Positions 54,295 through 62,661 of a stretch of 64,000 nt of DNA are shown here, one piece after another. Below the pieces are notes generated by a model that saw nothing but the letters and a program-made list of their open reading frames with translations, had not been told where the DNA came from and ran no database searches. The DNA is taken from assembly GCF_023555055.1 (NCBI RefSeq), contig NZ_JAMJPL010000001.1:1612001-1676000 (forward strand), given 5' to 3'. Source of the stretch: Marinobacter sp. ATCH36 (GTDB lineage Bacteria > Pseudomonadota > Gammaproteobacteria > Pseudomonadales > Oleiphilaceae). Each line of letters begins with the position of its first letter. The stretch's first letter is position 1. The translations under genes were made by a program, and so were the position numbers.

Positions 54295-55797
54295 ATGAAA
54301 CGGCCTGTGCTCACCGCGCAAAAGATGTTCCGCTCATTACGACTGACCCTGGTGCTGAGCATCGTTGTTCCGCTAATGGTAATCAGCGGCCTGGCTATTT
54401 ATGTGGGGCTTGGCGCTGTGGAGGAGAACCTGAATGACCGTCTGCGGGAGGATCTTGAGCTTGTTGCCCGTGCTGTCAGCGGACCGCTATCACAGGCCAT
54501 GTCCGACGGCGATGAGATTGTCATGGGCGAGTCACTGAAATCGATATTCCGCATTGGCCGGGTGTTCGGGGCGTCCGTATTTGATGAAGATGGTCAGCAG
54601 GTTGCCAGTCTGGGGGTTGCTGATACCGATGTCACCCGCAGCGACAGTGCTGAACAGGTTATTGCCAGCGGTAAAGTGGGTGGAGCTTTTCGCCAGGTGG
54701 ACGGGGTTTCTGTTTTTTCCCAGTTCACGCCGCTAATCGCCGCTGATGGGCGGATCCAGGGCCTGCTTCAGGTGACCCGTAAACGCAGCGACTTTCACGA
54801 ACTGGTGGCATCCAGCCGCATCTGGGCCGTCACTCTTTGGTCAATGGTATCTCTGATGGTCATTCTCGTTGTGGTGCTTGGGCACTATGGCGTGGTCGGG
54901 CGTCATGTCAGCCGGCTACTGGAAATCATGGAGGGTATGGCGCCCGGGCGCTGGCGGGTTAGTGAAACGCCTGCCGGCCCGCGCGAACTGCGCCAGATAC
55001 ATGAAGGGCTGCATGATATGGGGGAGCGTATGATGCGTGCGGAAACGGAAATAAAGGAGAGCGTTGAACGTGAGCGCGAGCTCGCCGAGCAACTGGAATA
55101 CCAGGAAAAAGTCGCCATGATCGGCCGCGTGGCAGGTGGCGTTGCCCACGAACTTGGCGCACCACTGAGCGTCATTCAGGGCCGCGCCAACATACTGGGG
55201 CGGCGGGATCTGGCTGACGGCGACAGGCGGCACCTGAAGGATATCGAGCACCAGGTCGAACGCATGACCCTGATCATCCAGCAGTTGCTGGATTGTTTCC
55301 GACACGTACCCGATTCCCGCCGCGAGACCGATCTGGTAACCACCGCGAAGGAAGTGATGGCCCGGATCAGTGAAGAACCCAGGTGCCAGGGTGTAGAGCT
55401 TTACTCACAGCTTCCTGACTGTCGGGCCGAGATCCTGGCAGAGCCGACTCGCCTGGAAATGGCTTGCGTGAATATCATCCGCAATGCCTGTCAGGCAGCC
55501 CGCTCGAAGGTGACGGTCAACCTGGCCGAGCACGATGGCCTGTGGGAGTTGCGGGTGGACGATGACGGGCCGGGAATAGAGCAAGACCTGCGCGAGCGGA
55601 TATTCGAACCCTTCTTCAGTACCCGTGCCGCCGGCGAAGGAACCGGTTTGGGGCTTGCTGTGGTGAGTAGTGTGCTCAAGGAGCATGGGGGCCGTATCGA
55701 GGTCGGGGTGAACTCCGAAGGTGGATGCCGGATGTCCACTTTCTGGCCGGCTTATAAGCCAGATGACACCCAAGGGGGGACGAACCATGGGGAATAA
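54295..55797 (+). CDS. sensor histidine kinase, sigma54-type two-component system
   Basis: A 500-residue kinase: membrane helix about 17-37, periplasmic region about 38-175 (VFGASVFDEDGQQVASLG), second helix about 176-198, HAMP-like linker, HisKA with catalytic His in VAGGVAHELGAPLSVIQGRANIL, and ATPase domain (IIRNACQAA, DDDGPGIE, GTGLGLAVVSSVLKEHGG). ATG at 54295 follows CGGAG; a GTG nine codons upstream is weaker. It overlaps the regulator gene by 11 bp. Confidence 0.87.
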   Translation: MKRPVLTAQKMFRSLRLTLVLSIVVPLMVISGLAIYVGLGAVEENLNDRLREDLELVARAVSGPLSQAMSDGDEIVMGESLKSIFRIGRVFGASVFDEDGQQVASLGVADTDVTRSDSAEQVIASGKVGGAFRQVDGVSVFSQFTPLIAADGRIQGLLQVTRKRSDFHELVASSRIWAVTLWSMVSLMVILVVVLGHYGVVGRHVSRLLEIMEGMAPGRWRVSETPAGPRELRQIHEGLHDMGERMMRAETEIKESVERERELAEQLEYQEKVAMIGRVAGGVAHELGAPLSVIQGRANILGRRDLADGDRRHLKDIEHQVERMTLIIQQLLDCFRHVPDSRRETDLVTTAKEVMARISEEPRCQGVELYSQLPDCRAEILAEPTRLEMACVNIIRNACQAARSKVTVNLAEHDGLWELRVDDDGPGIEQDLRERIFEPFFSTRAAGEGTGLGLAVVSSVLKEHGGRIEVGVNSEGGCRMSTFWPAYKPDDTQGGTNHGE

Positions 55798-57172
55798 TCC
55801 GTCCTCAATCCTGCTGGTGGAAGACGATGCCAGCTTGCGAACATTGCTGGCGGAAGAGCTTGAGGTAGATGGCTACCGGGTCAGCTGTGCGGGAACAATG
55901 GATGAAGGACGCAGGCTCGCTGCGGAATCCGGGCCTGACCTGATTGTTTCGGATCTGCGGCTACCGGATGGTGACGGGCTTTCAATCCTCCGGCAACTTC
56001 AGGCGGAAGGCCAGTCCGTACCCTTTATCATCATTACCGCTTTTGGCACTGTTGATCAGGCAGTGGACGCGCTGAAGGCAGGAGCTGATGATTTTCTGAC
56101 CAAGCCGCTCTCTACCGATCACCTGAGGTTAAAGATCAAGCGGTTGCTGGCCCATGCCGCTATTACCAGCGAACTTGCACGCTACAAGTCACAGACACCC
56201 GATGACACATCACTGGGTCTGGTGGGTGAAAGCCGGCCAATGATGCAACTGAGGAGCGAGATCAAACAGGTCGCCAGAAGCCAGGCGGCGGTTCTGATCA
56301 GCGGCGAAAGTGGAACGGGCAAGGAGCTCGTTGCCCGTGCTATCCACGATGAGAGTGACCGCAGTGACAAGTCGTTTATCCCGGTTAACTGTGCGGGCAT
56401 TCCGCAGGAACTGATGGAGAGTGAGTTCTTTGGCCATGAGGCGGGCGCTTTTACCGGTGCGAAGTCCGCGCGTCCGGGGCTCTTTGCAGAGGCCGATGGC
56501 GGGACGCTGCTGCTGGACGAGATCGGGGAGATGCCCCTGGCGTTGCAGGCAAAGTTACTGCGGGTGTTGCAGGAAGGCACTATCAAACCCGTGGGTGCCG
56601 ACCATGAGGAGAAGGTGGATGTACGCATTATCGCGGCCACTCACCAGGATCTTATCAAGGCTGTGGGGCAGGGAAACTTCCGCGAGGATCTGTATTACCG
56701 GCTGGAAACCCTGACCCTGATCGTGCCTCCGCTCAGGGAACGTGGGGACGATGTGGATTTGCTCGCCATGCACTTTCTGAGGGACTCAGCGAAGCGACAC
56801 AACCGTGGTTTCCTGCAATTGAGCGAGGTGGCATCGCAGATCCTCGCCGACTACCCTTTTCCTGGCAATGTCAGGGAGTTGAGCAGTGCCATAGAGCGGG
56901 CGGTGACCTTCTGCGATGGCGACATGATTCTTCCGGAGCATCTGCCTGCCCGTGTACGCAAACGCCAGACGGACACGCCTGAAGCAAGGCCCGGACTGCC
57001 GGAGGGAAATCTTGCAGACTGGCCCACCCTGGAGCAGGTTCAGCAGGACTACGTTGGGAAGGTCATCAACGCCGTAGATGGCAACAAGCGCCGTGCGGCG
57101 CAGGTACTGGGGGTCAATCGTCGCACCCTGTATCGCTGGCTGGATAGCGAAAAGGACGAGGCCAATGACTAA
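55787..57172 (+). CDS. sigma54-dependent response regulator (NtrC family)
   Basis: A 461-residue regulator with a receiver domain (VEDD, VSDLRLPDGDG with phospho-Asp, TKPL), AAA+ domain (Walker A GESGTGKE, sigma54-contacting GAFTGA, Walker B GGTLLLDEIGEM, R-finger region ENFREDLYYRL-like) and a C-terminal Fis-type HTH (NKRRAAQVLGVNRRTLYRWL). It activates promoters read by RpoN. Its target genes are not obvious here. The stop overlaps the EamA start. Confidence 0.93.
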   Translation: MGNNPSSILLVEDDASLRTLLAEELEVDGYRVSCAGTMDEGRRLAAESGPDLIVSDLRLPDGDGLSILRQLQAEGQSVPFIIITAFGTVDQAVDALKAGADDFLTKPLSTDHLRLKIKRLLAHAAITSELARYKSQTPDDTSLGLVGESRPMMQLRSEIKQVARSQAAVLISGESGTGKELVARAIHDESDRSDKSFIPVNCAGIPQELMESEFFGHEAGAFTGAKSARPGLFAEADGGTLLLDEIGEMPLALQAKLLRVLQEGTIKPVGADHEEKVDVRIIAATHQDLIKAVGQGNFREDLYYRLETLTLIVPPLRERGDDVDLLAMHFLRDSAKRHNRGFLQLSEVASQILADYPFPGNVRELSSAIERAVTFCDGDMILPEHLPARVRKRQTDTPEARPGLPEGNLADWPTLEQVQQDYVGKVINAVDGNKRRAAQVLGVNRRTLYRWLDSEKDEAND

Positions 57173-58070
57173 CCAGAAACAGGCCATGCTGTATGGCCTG
57201 GGTACGGTGCTGCTGTGGTCTACCGTTGCCACTGCATTCAAGCTGTCGTTGCGGGAATTGAGCCCGATACAGATGCTGGCGGTGGCCTGTTCCGCGTCGG
57301 TGCTGGTGATGGCGCTGGTGTTGCTGGTTCAGCGTCGCTGGCACCTGGTTTTCCAGCTCAGCAGGCGCCAGTACCTGCAGTCCATCGGCATGGGGCTGAT
57401 TAACCCCTGCCTCTATTATTTCCTGTTGTTCGGCGCCTTTGATCGGCTCCCCGCCCAGGAGGCGCAACCTCTGAATTATACCTGGGCACTGGTGCTGGCC
57501 TACCTTTCGGTGCCTTTTCTGGGCCAGCGGCTGAAGCCAGCGGATATTGTTGCCGGGCTGGTCTGTTACAGCGGTGTAGTAGTAATTGCCACCCGCGGTG
57601 ACGTCCTCTCGCTGACATTCTCTGACCCACTCGGGGTTGCGTATGCGATCGGCAGCACACTGGTGTGGGCGTCCTACTGGATTGTCGCAACAAGGGATAC
57701 CCGGGATCCGGTGGTGGGGCTGTTTCTCAACTTCCTGTGTGGCCTGCCGGTGATTATAGTGATCTGTGCCATGACGTCAGGCTTCGACTTCAGTGCAGGT
57801 ACCGGGCTTACTGCCGCCATCTACGTGGGAGTGTTCGAGATGGGGGTTGCCTTTGTTCTGTGGTCTTATGCGATGAAAAAAGCCGAGAACACCTCTCGGG
57901 TGAGCAACCTGATTTTTATTTCCCCGTTTCTGTCGCTGGTGTTCATCTATTTCATCCTTGGCGAGATTATTCTGCCGTCTACTTATATTGGTCTGGTGTT
58001 GATCGTGGCGGGCTTGTGGATTCAGCAACGGAAGGCCCGGGACAAAATGGCCAGGGCATCGTCAGCATGA
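57165..58070 (+). CDS. EamA/DMT family transporter
   Basis: A 301-residue protein with ten membrane helices in two EamA repeats ([27 protein letters not shown] and [28 protein letters not shown]). Drug/metabolite exporters of this family move amino acids or other small molecules; substrate unknown. The ATG lies within the regulator's end; its stop overlaps the GIY-YIG gene by four bases. Confidence 0.86.
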   Translation: MTNQKQAMLYGLGTVLLWSTVATAFKLSLRELSPIQMLAVACSASVLVMALVLLVQRRWHLVFQLSRRQYLQSIGMGLINPCLYYFLLFGAFDRLPAQEAQPLNYTWALVLAYLSVPFLGQRLKPADIVAGLVCYSGVVVIATRGDVLSLTFSDPLGVAYAIGSTLVWASYWIVATRDTRDPVVGLFLNFLCGLPVIIVICAMTSGFDFSAGTGLTAAIYVGVFEMGVAFVLWSYAMKKAENTSRVSNLIFISPFLSLVFIYFILGEIILPSTYIGLVLIVAGLWIQQRKARDKMARASSA

Positions 58071-58345
58071 GTCAATGGTTTGTCTATATGGTGCGAACGG
58101 CGAAGGGGTCCCTGTATACCGGCATAACCACGGACGTGGCCCGTCGATTTTCCGAGCATCAGGCAGGTGCTCCGAAGGGCGCCAGAAGCCTCTGGGGAAA
58201 AGGCCCGCTTGAACTGGTCTTTACCGCCGAGACTCGGGACAGGGTAACCGCTTCAAAACTGGAGTGGCAGATCAAGCGTTGGCCACGCTGGCAGAAAGAG
58301 GCGCTGGTTCGCGGTGAGGTGTGCCTGCCTGATCTGACCGTCTGA
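58067..58345 (+). CDS. GIY-YIG domain protein, YhbQ/UPF0213 type
   Basis: A 92-residue stand-alone GIY-YIG nuclease-like domain: [29 protein letters not shown] and [18 protein letters not shown]. Residues in the Y-x-G-I-T and R, E positions of the domain are kept. Members resemble YhbQ; in vivo role is uncertain. It overlaps EamA by ATGA. Confidence 0.87.
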   Translation: MSQWFVYMVRTAKGSLYTGITTDVARRFSEHQAGAPKGARSLWGKGPLELVFTAETRDRVTASKLEWQIKRWPRWQKEALVRGEVCLPDLTV

Positions 58346-58369
58346 ACCACCTTATTTGCGGCTCCGGTA

Positions 58370-59263
58370 TCAGGTGATGAGGTGTCGCCGGATAAACTGG
58401 CCTGCCGTTGCCAGCGCCTCGGATGCCCGGTCCAGTTGCCCGGCATGCACCTGGAAAACGTGCCAGAGGCTGTTGTAGATTTCCAGACGGGTATCAACGC
58501 TGTCCCGGTTGGCTGCTTCCGCCAGTCGCTGGGCGTCGTTCAGCAGGATTTCCTGGCTGCCCACCTGAATCAGCAAGGGGGGCAAGCCGGACAGGTCCCC
58601 ATAAACCGGGGAAACGTAGGGGTTGGCAACAGGCTCATTGCCGCAATACAGTCGGGCAGCCTTGTCTATCCAGCGCCTTTGCAGAACCGGCTCGCATTCC
58701 GGGGAATAAAGATGGGCATCGGAAAGATCAGTCCAGGGGGACATGACCATCAGCGAAGAGGGCAGGGGCAGCCCCCTGTCCCTCAGACGCATTGCCAGTG
58801 CGATCGCCAGCCCACCGCCTGCCGAGTCGCCCGCGAGGCTGAGAGATGCTGGCGGGTGACCTTCCTCAAGCAAGGCCAGATAAACGGCTTCTGCATCGTC
58901 CAGTGCGGCCGGGTAAGGGTTTTCCGGGGCAAGCCGGTAGTCAGGGACGATCACCATAGCGCTACTGGCTCTGGCCAGATGCCCGGTGATTCCCCGATGA
59001 GTTTGCGGGGATCCAATAATATAACCGCCGCCATGAAAATACAGCACGACCCCCGTGGGGTTTTCGCTATGGCAGACCCGCATCATGGCAAGGCCTTCGG
59101 CCTCGAAGTGTTCAAAGCGCGTGCCACGTGGTGGAACAGAGGTCAGATAAGCCTTGCGGACCAGGCTGCGCTGAATGCCTACAGGAACGGCGGGATGCAG
59201 CAAAGGCCGAACCAGCCGGGTCATGGTCTGGCGCAAACCGGCTTCCAATGCAGTTTGTATCAT
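58370..59263 (-). CDS. alpha/beta hydrolase, HSL-type esterase
   Basis: A 297-residue esterase of the hormone-sensitive lipase family: oxyanion motif FHGGGYIIGS, nucleophile Ser in GDSAGGGLA, acid Asp near GSQEILLNDAQ and base His in LWHVFQ. It probably cleaves short-chain esters. ATG at 59263 has GGAGC upstream; a frame opening at 59323 is not supported. Confidence 0.88.
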   Translation of the reverse strand: MIQTALEAGLRQTMTRLVRPLLHPAVPVGIQRSLVRKAYLTSVPPRGTRFEHFEAEGLAMMRVCHSENPTGVVLYFHGGGYIIGSPQTHRGITGHLARASSAMVIVPDYRLAPENPYPAALDDAEAVYLALLEEGHPPASLSLAGDSAGGGLAIALAMRLRDRGLPLPSSLMVMSPWTDLSDAHLYSPECEPVLQRRWIDKAARLYCGNEPVANPYVSPVYGDLSGLPPLLIQVGSQEILLNDAQRLAEAANRDSVDTRLEIYNSLWHVFQVHAGQLDRASEALATAGQFIRRHLIT

Positions 59264-59457
59264 TGATCGCTCCGGGGCTGAATTGAGCTGCGATAACATA
59301 GTCGTACCGGCCTGCTTCTGCAATGGCTATGGTGACACCGCTTTAAGGCCTAAATGGCCTCGTGGTGTGCTAACCTAACGCGTGAGCCTTTGGCGATTGC
59401 CGTGGCTGTTTGGGATATGGCAAATTCGTACTATTCATTAAAGGCGTCTAACTCTAC

Positions 59458-60477
59458 GTGTACTGGAAAACAGATACCATAGAAATACCGAATTGGAACA
59501 GGGCATCGTTGCTGGAAAGGCTGGAGCCATTCGATCCTGAACGCCGGGAACCGCTTGCCGAAGATATGGTTGCCTATTGTCGGTTCTACGGGCTGGATCT
59601 CTGGGTGGAGCACCCGGATGTTTCCTATCATCAGGGTTATGTCCTGGCAGACCCGCACCAGGTTATGGTGCACTACTTCCGGTTGCCTGAAGTAAGCCAA
59701 TCCAAAGGCACGGTGTTCATCCTCCATGGCTATTTCGATCACGTGGGCCTCTACAGTCAGTTGATAGACCGTTGCCTGAGCGCGGGATTTGATGTGCTGG
59801 CCTACGACCAGCCAGGGCACGGGCTGTCAAGTGGAACCCCGGCGGCTATTGGCAGCTTCCTGGAGTATCAGGCCGTGCTGACAGATGTAATGGCCAAGGT
59901 GAGGAGCAAGGTTAGAGCGCCATGGTACGCGGTGGGACAGAGCACCGGGGGCGCTATACTGATTGATTACCTGCTGACCAATCACCATACTCCCCAGACC
60001 TCTGATTTCCGGCGGGTTGTGTTGCTGGCTCCGCTGATACGGCCGATGGGCTGGCTGGGTGCGAAGGTTCTCCACAGCCTGGTCAAGCCCTTTGTATCAC
60101 GGTGGGCCCGTGTGTTCGCCGTCAACAGTGGGAACTCGCGTTTTCTGACGTTCCTGAAGGAATATGATCCGCTCCAGGCAAGGGCCGTTCACGTGGATTG
60201 GGTGTCGGCGCTGAGGCAGTGGGTGCCTCACATCGAGTCTGCCCGTCCAGTCGATTTCCCGATTACGGTAGTGCAGGGAGAGAAAGACCTGACTGTAGAC
60301 TGGCAGCACAATCTGCGGATCCTCCGCAATAAATTTGCCTCGGTTAAGGAACTCCGCATACCGGACGGACGTCATCATCTGGTAAACGAAGCTAAGGATC
60401 TGCAGGCAAGGGTATTCAACACCATTGTAGATACCTTTGAAGGCGACCATGACAGCTTCCTTTCGGAAGCTTGTTAG
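59458..60477 (+). CDS. alpha/beta hydrolase (lysophospholipase/monoacylglycerol lipase-like)
   Basis: A 339-residue serine hydrolase: FILHGYFDHVGLYSQL, DQPGHGLSSG, nucleophile Ser in GQSTGGAIL, acid in VQGEKDLTVDW, base His in GRHHLVNE. This Hydrolase_4 group cleaves lysophospholipids or monoacylglycerols. Starts at a GTG with AAGG at a rather long distance. It is followed by the OmpA lipoprotein gene at 63 bp. Confidence 0.85.
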   Translation: MYWKTDTIEIPNWNRASLLERLEPFDPERREPLAEDMVAYCRFYGLDLWVEHPDVSYHQGYVLADPHQVMVHYFRLPEVSQSKGTVFILHGYFDHVGLYSQLIDRCLSAGFDVLAYDQPGHGLSSGTPAAIGSFLEYQAVLTDVMAKVRSKVRAPWYAVGQSTGGAILIDYLLTNHHTPQTSDFRRVVLLAPLIRPMGWLGAKVLHSLVKPFVSRWARVFAVNSGNSRFLTFLKEYDPLQARAVHVDWVSALRQWVPHIESARPVDFPITVVQGEKDLTVDWQHNLRILRNKFASVKELRIPDGRHHLVNEAKDLQARVFNTIVDTFEGDHDSFLSEAC

Positions 60478-60540
60478 GGAAAACACAGAGCGGTGAAAGG
60501 CCGCTAACAGTCATACCTTGGAAAGACTCTGGAGAGTACC

Positions 60541-61197
60541 GTGAAGAAAACGATTGTTGCTTTTGCTGTCGCCACCGTGGGATTGGGCGGCTGTATGACA
60601 TATGACCCCTATACCGGGGAAGAAAAGACTTCGAGTGCGACCAAAGGTAGCATCATTGGGGCTATCGGTGGTGCGGCCGTTGGCGCGGCGACATCCAGCG
60701 GCAGTGACCGGGGCAAGGGCGCGCTGATCGGTGCTGCTTCCGGTGCTGCCGTGGGTGGTGGTATTGGCTATTACATGGACAGACAGGAAGCCGAGCTGCG
60801 TCGCAAGCTGGAGGGGTCCGGTGTCCGCGTGGTACGTAATGGCGACGAAATCGAGCTGGTCATGCCCGGCAATATTACCTTTGACGTGAACCAGTCCACT
60901 ATCAAGCCGTCTTTCAGTAACACTCTGGAATCTGTGGGACTTGTGCTCAAGGAATTCGACAAGACCATCATCCAGATCGAAGGCCACACTGACAGCACTG
61001 GCTCAAGGGACTATAACCAGCTGCTAAGTGAACGCCGCGCGTCCTCGGTGCGGGACTTTCTATTGAACCAAGGCATTGAGTCCAAGCGCACCCGTGCGGT
61101 TGGCTACGGCCCGCGTTACCCTATCGCTTCCAATGATACCGATTCTGGCCGCGAACAGAATCGCCGCGTTGAACTGACGCTGGTTCCCATGCAGTAA
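60541..61197 (+). CDS. OmpA-family lipoprotein
   Basis: A 218-residue protein: signal with lipobox-like GLGGC (Cys18), a glycine-rich zone with GxxxG-type segments (SIIGAIGGAAVGAATSSGSD, GALIGAASGAAVGGG), then the OmpA peptidoglycan-binding domain (ITFDVNQSTIKPSFSNTL, IEGHTDSTGSRDYNQLLSERRA, GYGPRYPIASNDTDSGREQNRRVEL). It tethers the outer membrane to the wall, resembling YiaD. Starts with a GTG. Confidence 0.9.
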   Translation: MKKTIVAFAVATVGLGGCMTYDPYTGEEKTSSATKGSIIGAIGGAAVGAATSSGSDRGKGALIGAASGAAVGGGIGYYMDRQEAELRRKLEGSGVRVVRNGDEIELVMPGNITFDVNQSTIKPSFSNTLESVGLVLKEFDKTIIQIEGHTDSTGSRDYNQLLSERRASSVRDFLLNQGIESKRTRAVGYGPRYPIASNDTDSGREQNRRVELTLVPMQ

Positions 61198-61200
61198 CCA

Positions 61201-61230
61201 AAAAGCCGGGACCAACAGGCCCCGGCTTTT
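61201..61230. terminator. bidirectional terminator between the OmpA gene and serA
   Basis: A 10-bp stem AAAAGCCGGG / CCCGGCTTTT with a 10-base loop. It has T runs in both reading directions and separates the convergent OmpA and serA genes. Confidence 0.88.
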
Positions 61231-61251
61231 CTGATGGTCTGCGTTGCTGAA

Positions 61252-62481
61252 TCAGAACAGCACGCGACAGCGAATGGTGCCTTTCACTTTCAGCAGTTTT
61301 TCCAGTGCCAGCTCGCCGTATTCCTTGTCTACATCGATCACCACGTAGCCAATGTCTTCGGTGGTCTGCAGGTATTGGCCACAGATATTAATGCCATTCT
61401 CGGAGAACACCTGGTTGATTTCGGACATTACGCCCGGCACGTTCTCGTGGATATGCAGCAGGCGGTGCTGGTTCGGGTGCGAGGGCAGGGCCACTTCCGG
61501 GAAATTCACGGAGGACACGGAGGTGCCGTTATCGCTGTACATGGCCAGCTTTTCCGCCACCTCGCGGCCGATGTTTTCCTGCGCTTCGATGGTGGAGCCG
61601 CCCACGTGGGGGGTCAGGATCACGTTGTCGAATTCCCGTAGCGGAGAGATAAATTCCTCGTCGTTGGACTTGGGCTCTACCGGGAAGACGTCGATGGCGG
61701 CGCCCAGGAGTTTACCGCTGCGCAAAGAGTCGGCCAGGGCGTCAATGTCCACCACGGTACCCCGTGAAGCGTTCATCAGAATGCTGCCCGGTTTCATCTG
61801 GGCAAACTGCTCGGCCTTGAACATGTACTTGGTGGCCGGTGTTTCCGGCACATGCAGGCTGACCACGTCGCAGGTGTTCAGCAATTCCTGCATCGTGCCC
61901 ACCTGAGTGGCGTTGCCAATGGACAGTTTGGACACCACATCGTAGAAATACACGTCCATGCCCAAGCCTTCTGCCAGCACGCTGAACTGGGTGCCGATGT
62001 TGCCGTAACCAATGATGCCCAGCTTTTTGCCGCGAATCTCGTAGCTGTCCTTGGCAGATTTCAGCCACTCACCACGGTGCGCCTTGGCATTTTTCTCGGG
62101 CACGCCGCGCAGCAAAAGAATCGCCTGGGCGAGAACCAGTTCCGCCACACTGCGCGTATTGGAAAAGGGCGCGTTGAAAACAGCGATACCGCGACGGGTT
62201 GCTGCATTGAGGTCGACCTGGTTGGTGCCAATGCAGAAACAGCCTACCGCGACCAGCTTCTGGGCGGCTTCGAATACCTTTTCGGTCAACTGGGTGCGCG
62301 AGCGAATACCCACAAAATGAGCGTCGGCAACTTTTTCGACCAGTTCGTCTTCGGCCAGTGAATGCGTCAGGTACTCGATGTTGGTATAACCGGCCGCGTT
62401 CAGCGTATCAATGGCAGACTGGTGTACACCTTCCAGCAGCAGGATGCGGATTTTGCTCTTTTCAAGAGACGTATTTGACAT
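61252..62481 (-). CDS. serA: D-3-phosphoglycerate dehydrogenase
   Basis: A 409-residue SerA, first enzyme of serine synthesis, oxidising 3-phosphoglycerate with NAD+. Features: IGYGNIGTQFSVLAEGLG nucleotide-binding motif, MNASRGTVVDIDALADSL, the catalytic His region VILTPHVGGST, and the C-terminal ACT domain (VPGVMSEINQVFSENGINICGQYL) that binds serine for feedback control. It is divergent from a D-2-hydroxyglutarate dehydrogenase gene. Confidence 0.95.
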   Translation of the reverse strand: MSNTSLEKSKIRILLLEGVHQSAIDTLNAAGYTNIEYLTHSLAEDELVEKVADAHFVGIRSRTQLTEKVFEAAQKLVAVGCFCIGTNQVDLNAATRRGIAVFNAPFSNTRSVAELVLAQAILLLRGVPEKNAKAHRGEWLKSAKDSYEIRGKKLGIIGYGNIGTQFSVLAEGLGMDVYFYDVVSKLSIGNATQVGTMQELLNTCDVVSLHVPETPATKYMFKAEQFAQMKPGSILMNASRGTVVDIDALADSLRSGKLLGAAIDVFPVEPKSNDEEFISPLREFDNVILTPHVGGSTIEAQENIGREVAEKLAMYSDNGTSVSSVNFPEVALPSHPNQHRLLHIHENVPGVMSEINQVFSENGINICGQYLQTTEDIGYVVIDVDKEYGELALEKLLKVKGTIRCRVLF

Positions 62482-62560
62482 GGGCGTGCTTCCGAACCTT
62501 TCGTCACATGAAATGACCCGTGAGAGCCGCTATTGGCGGGCGGGCTCACAGAACAGGGGC

Positions 62561-62571
62561 GGTATGATACC
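62561..62571. promoter_or_regulatory. short palindrome in serA/D2HGDH intergenic region
   Basis: GGTATGATACC is an 11-bp inverted repeat about 80 bp upstream of serA. It may be an operator or part of a divergent promoter, but no known factor was matched. Confidence 0.25.
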
Positions 62572-62661
62572 ATAAACGAAGATTTTCACAGCGCGTCAGG
62601 TTACCTGAATCAACTCTTTGCGCAGACGCTCTGACTAACCCCTTGCGAGACCGGATTATCC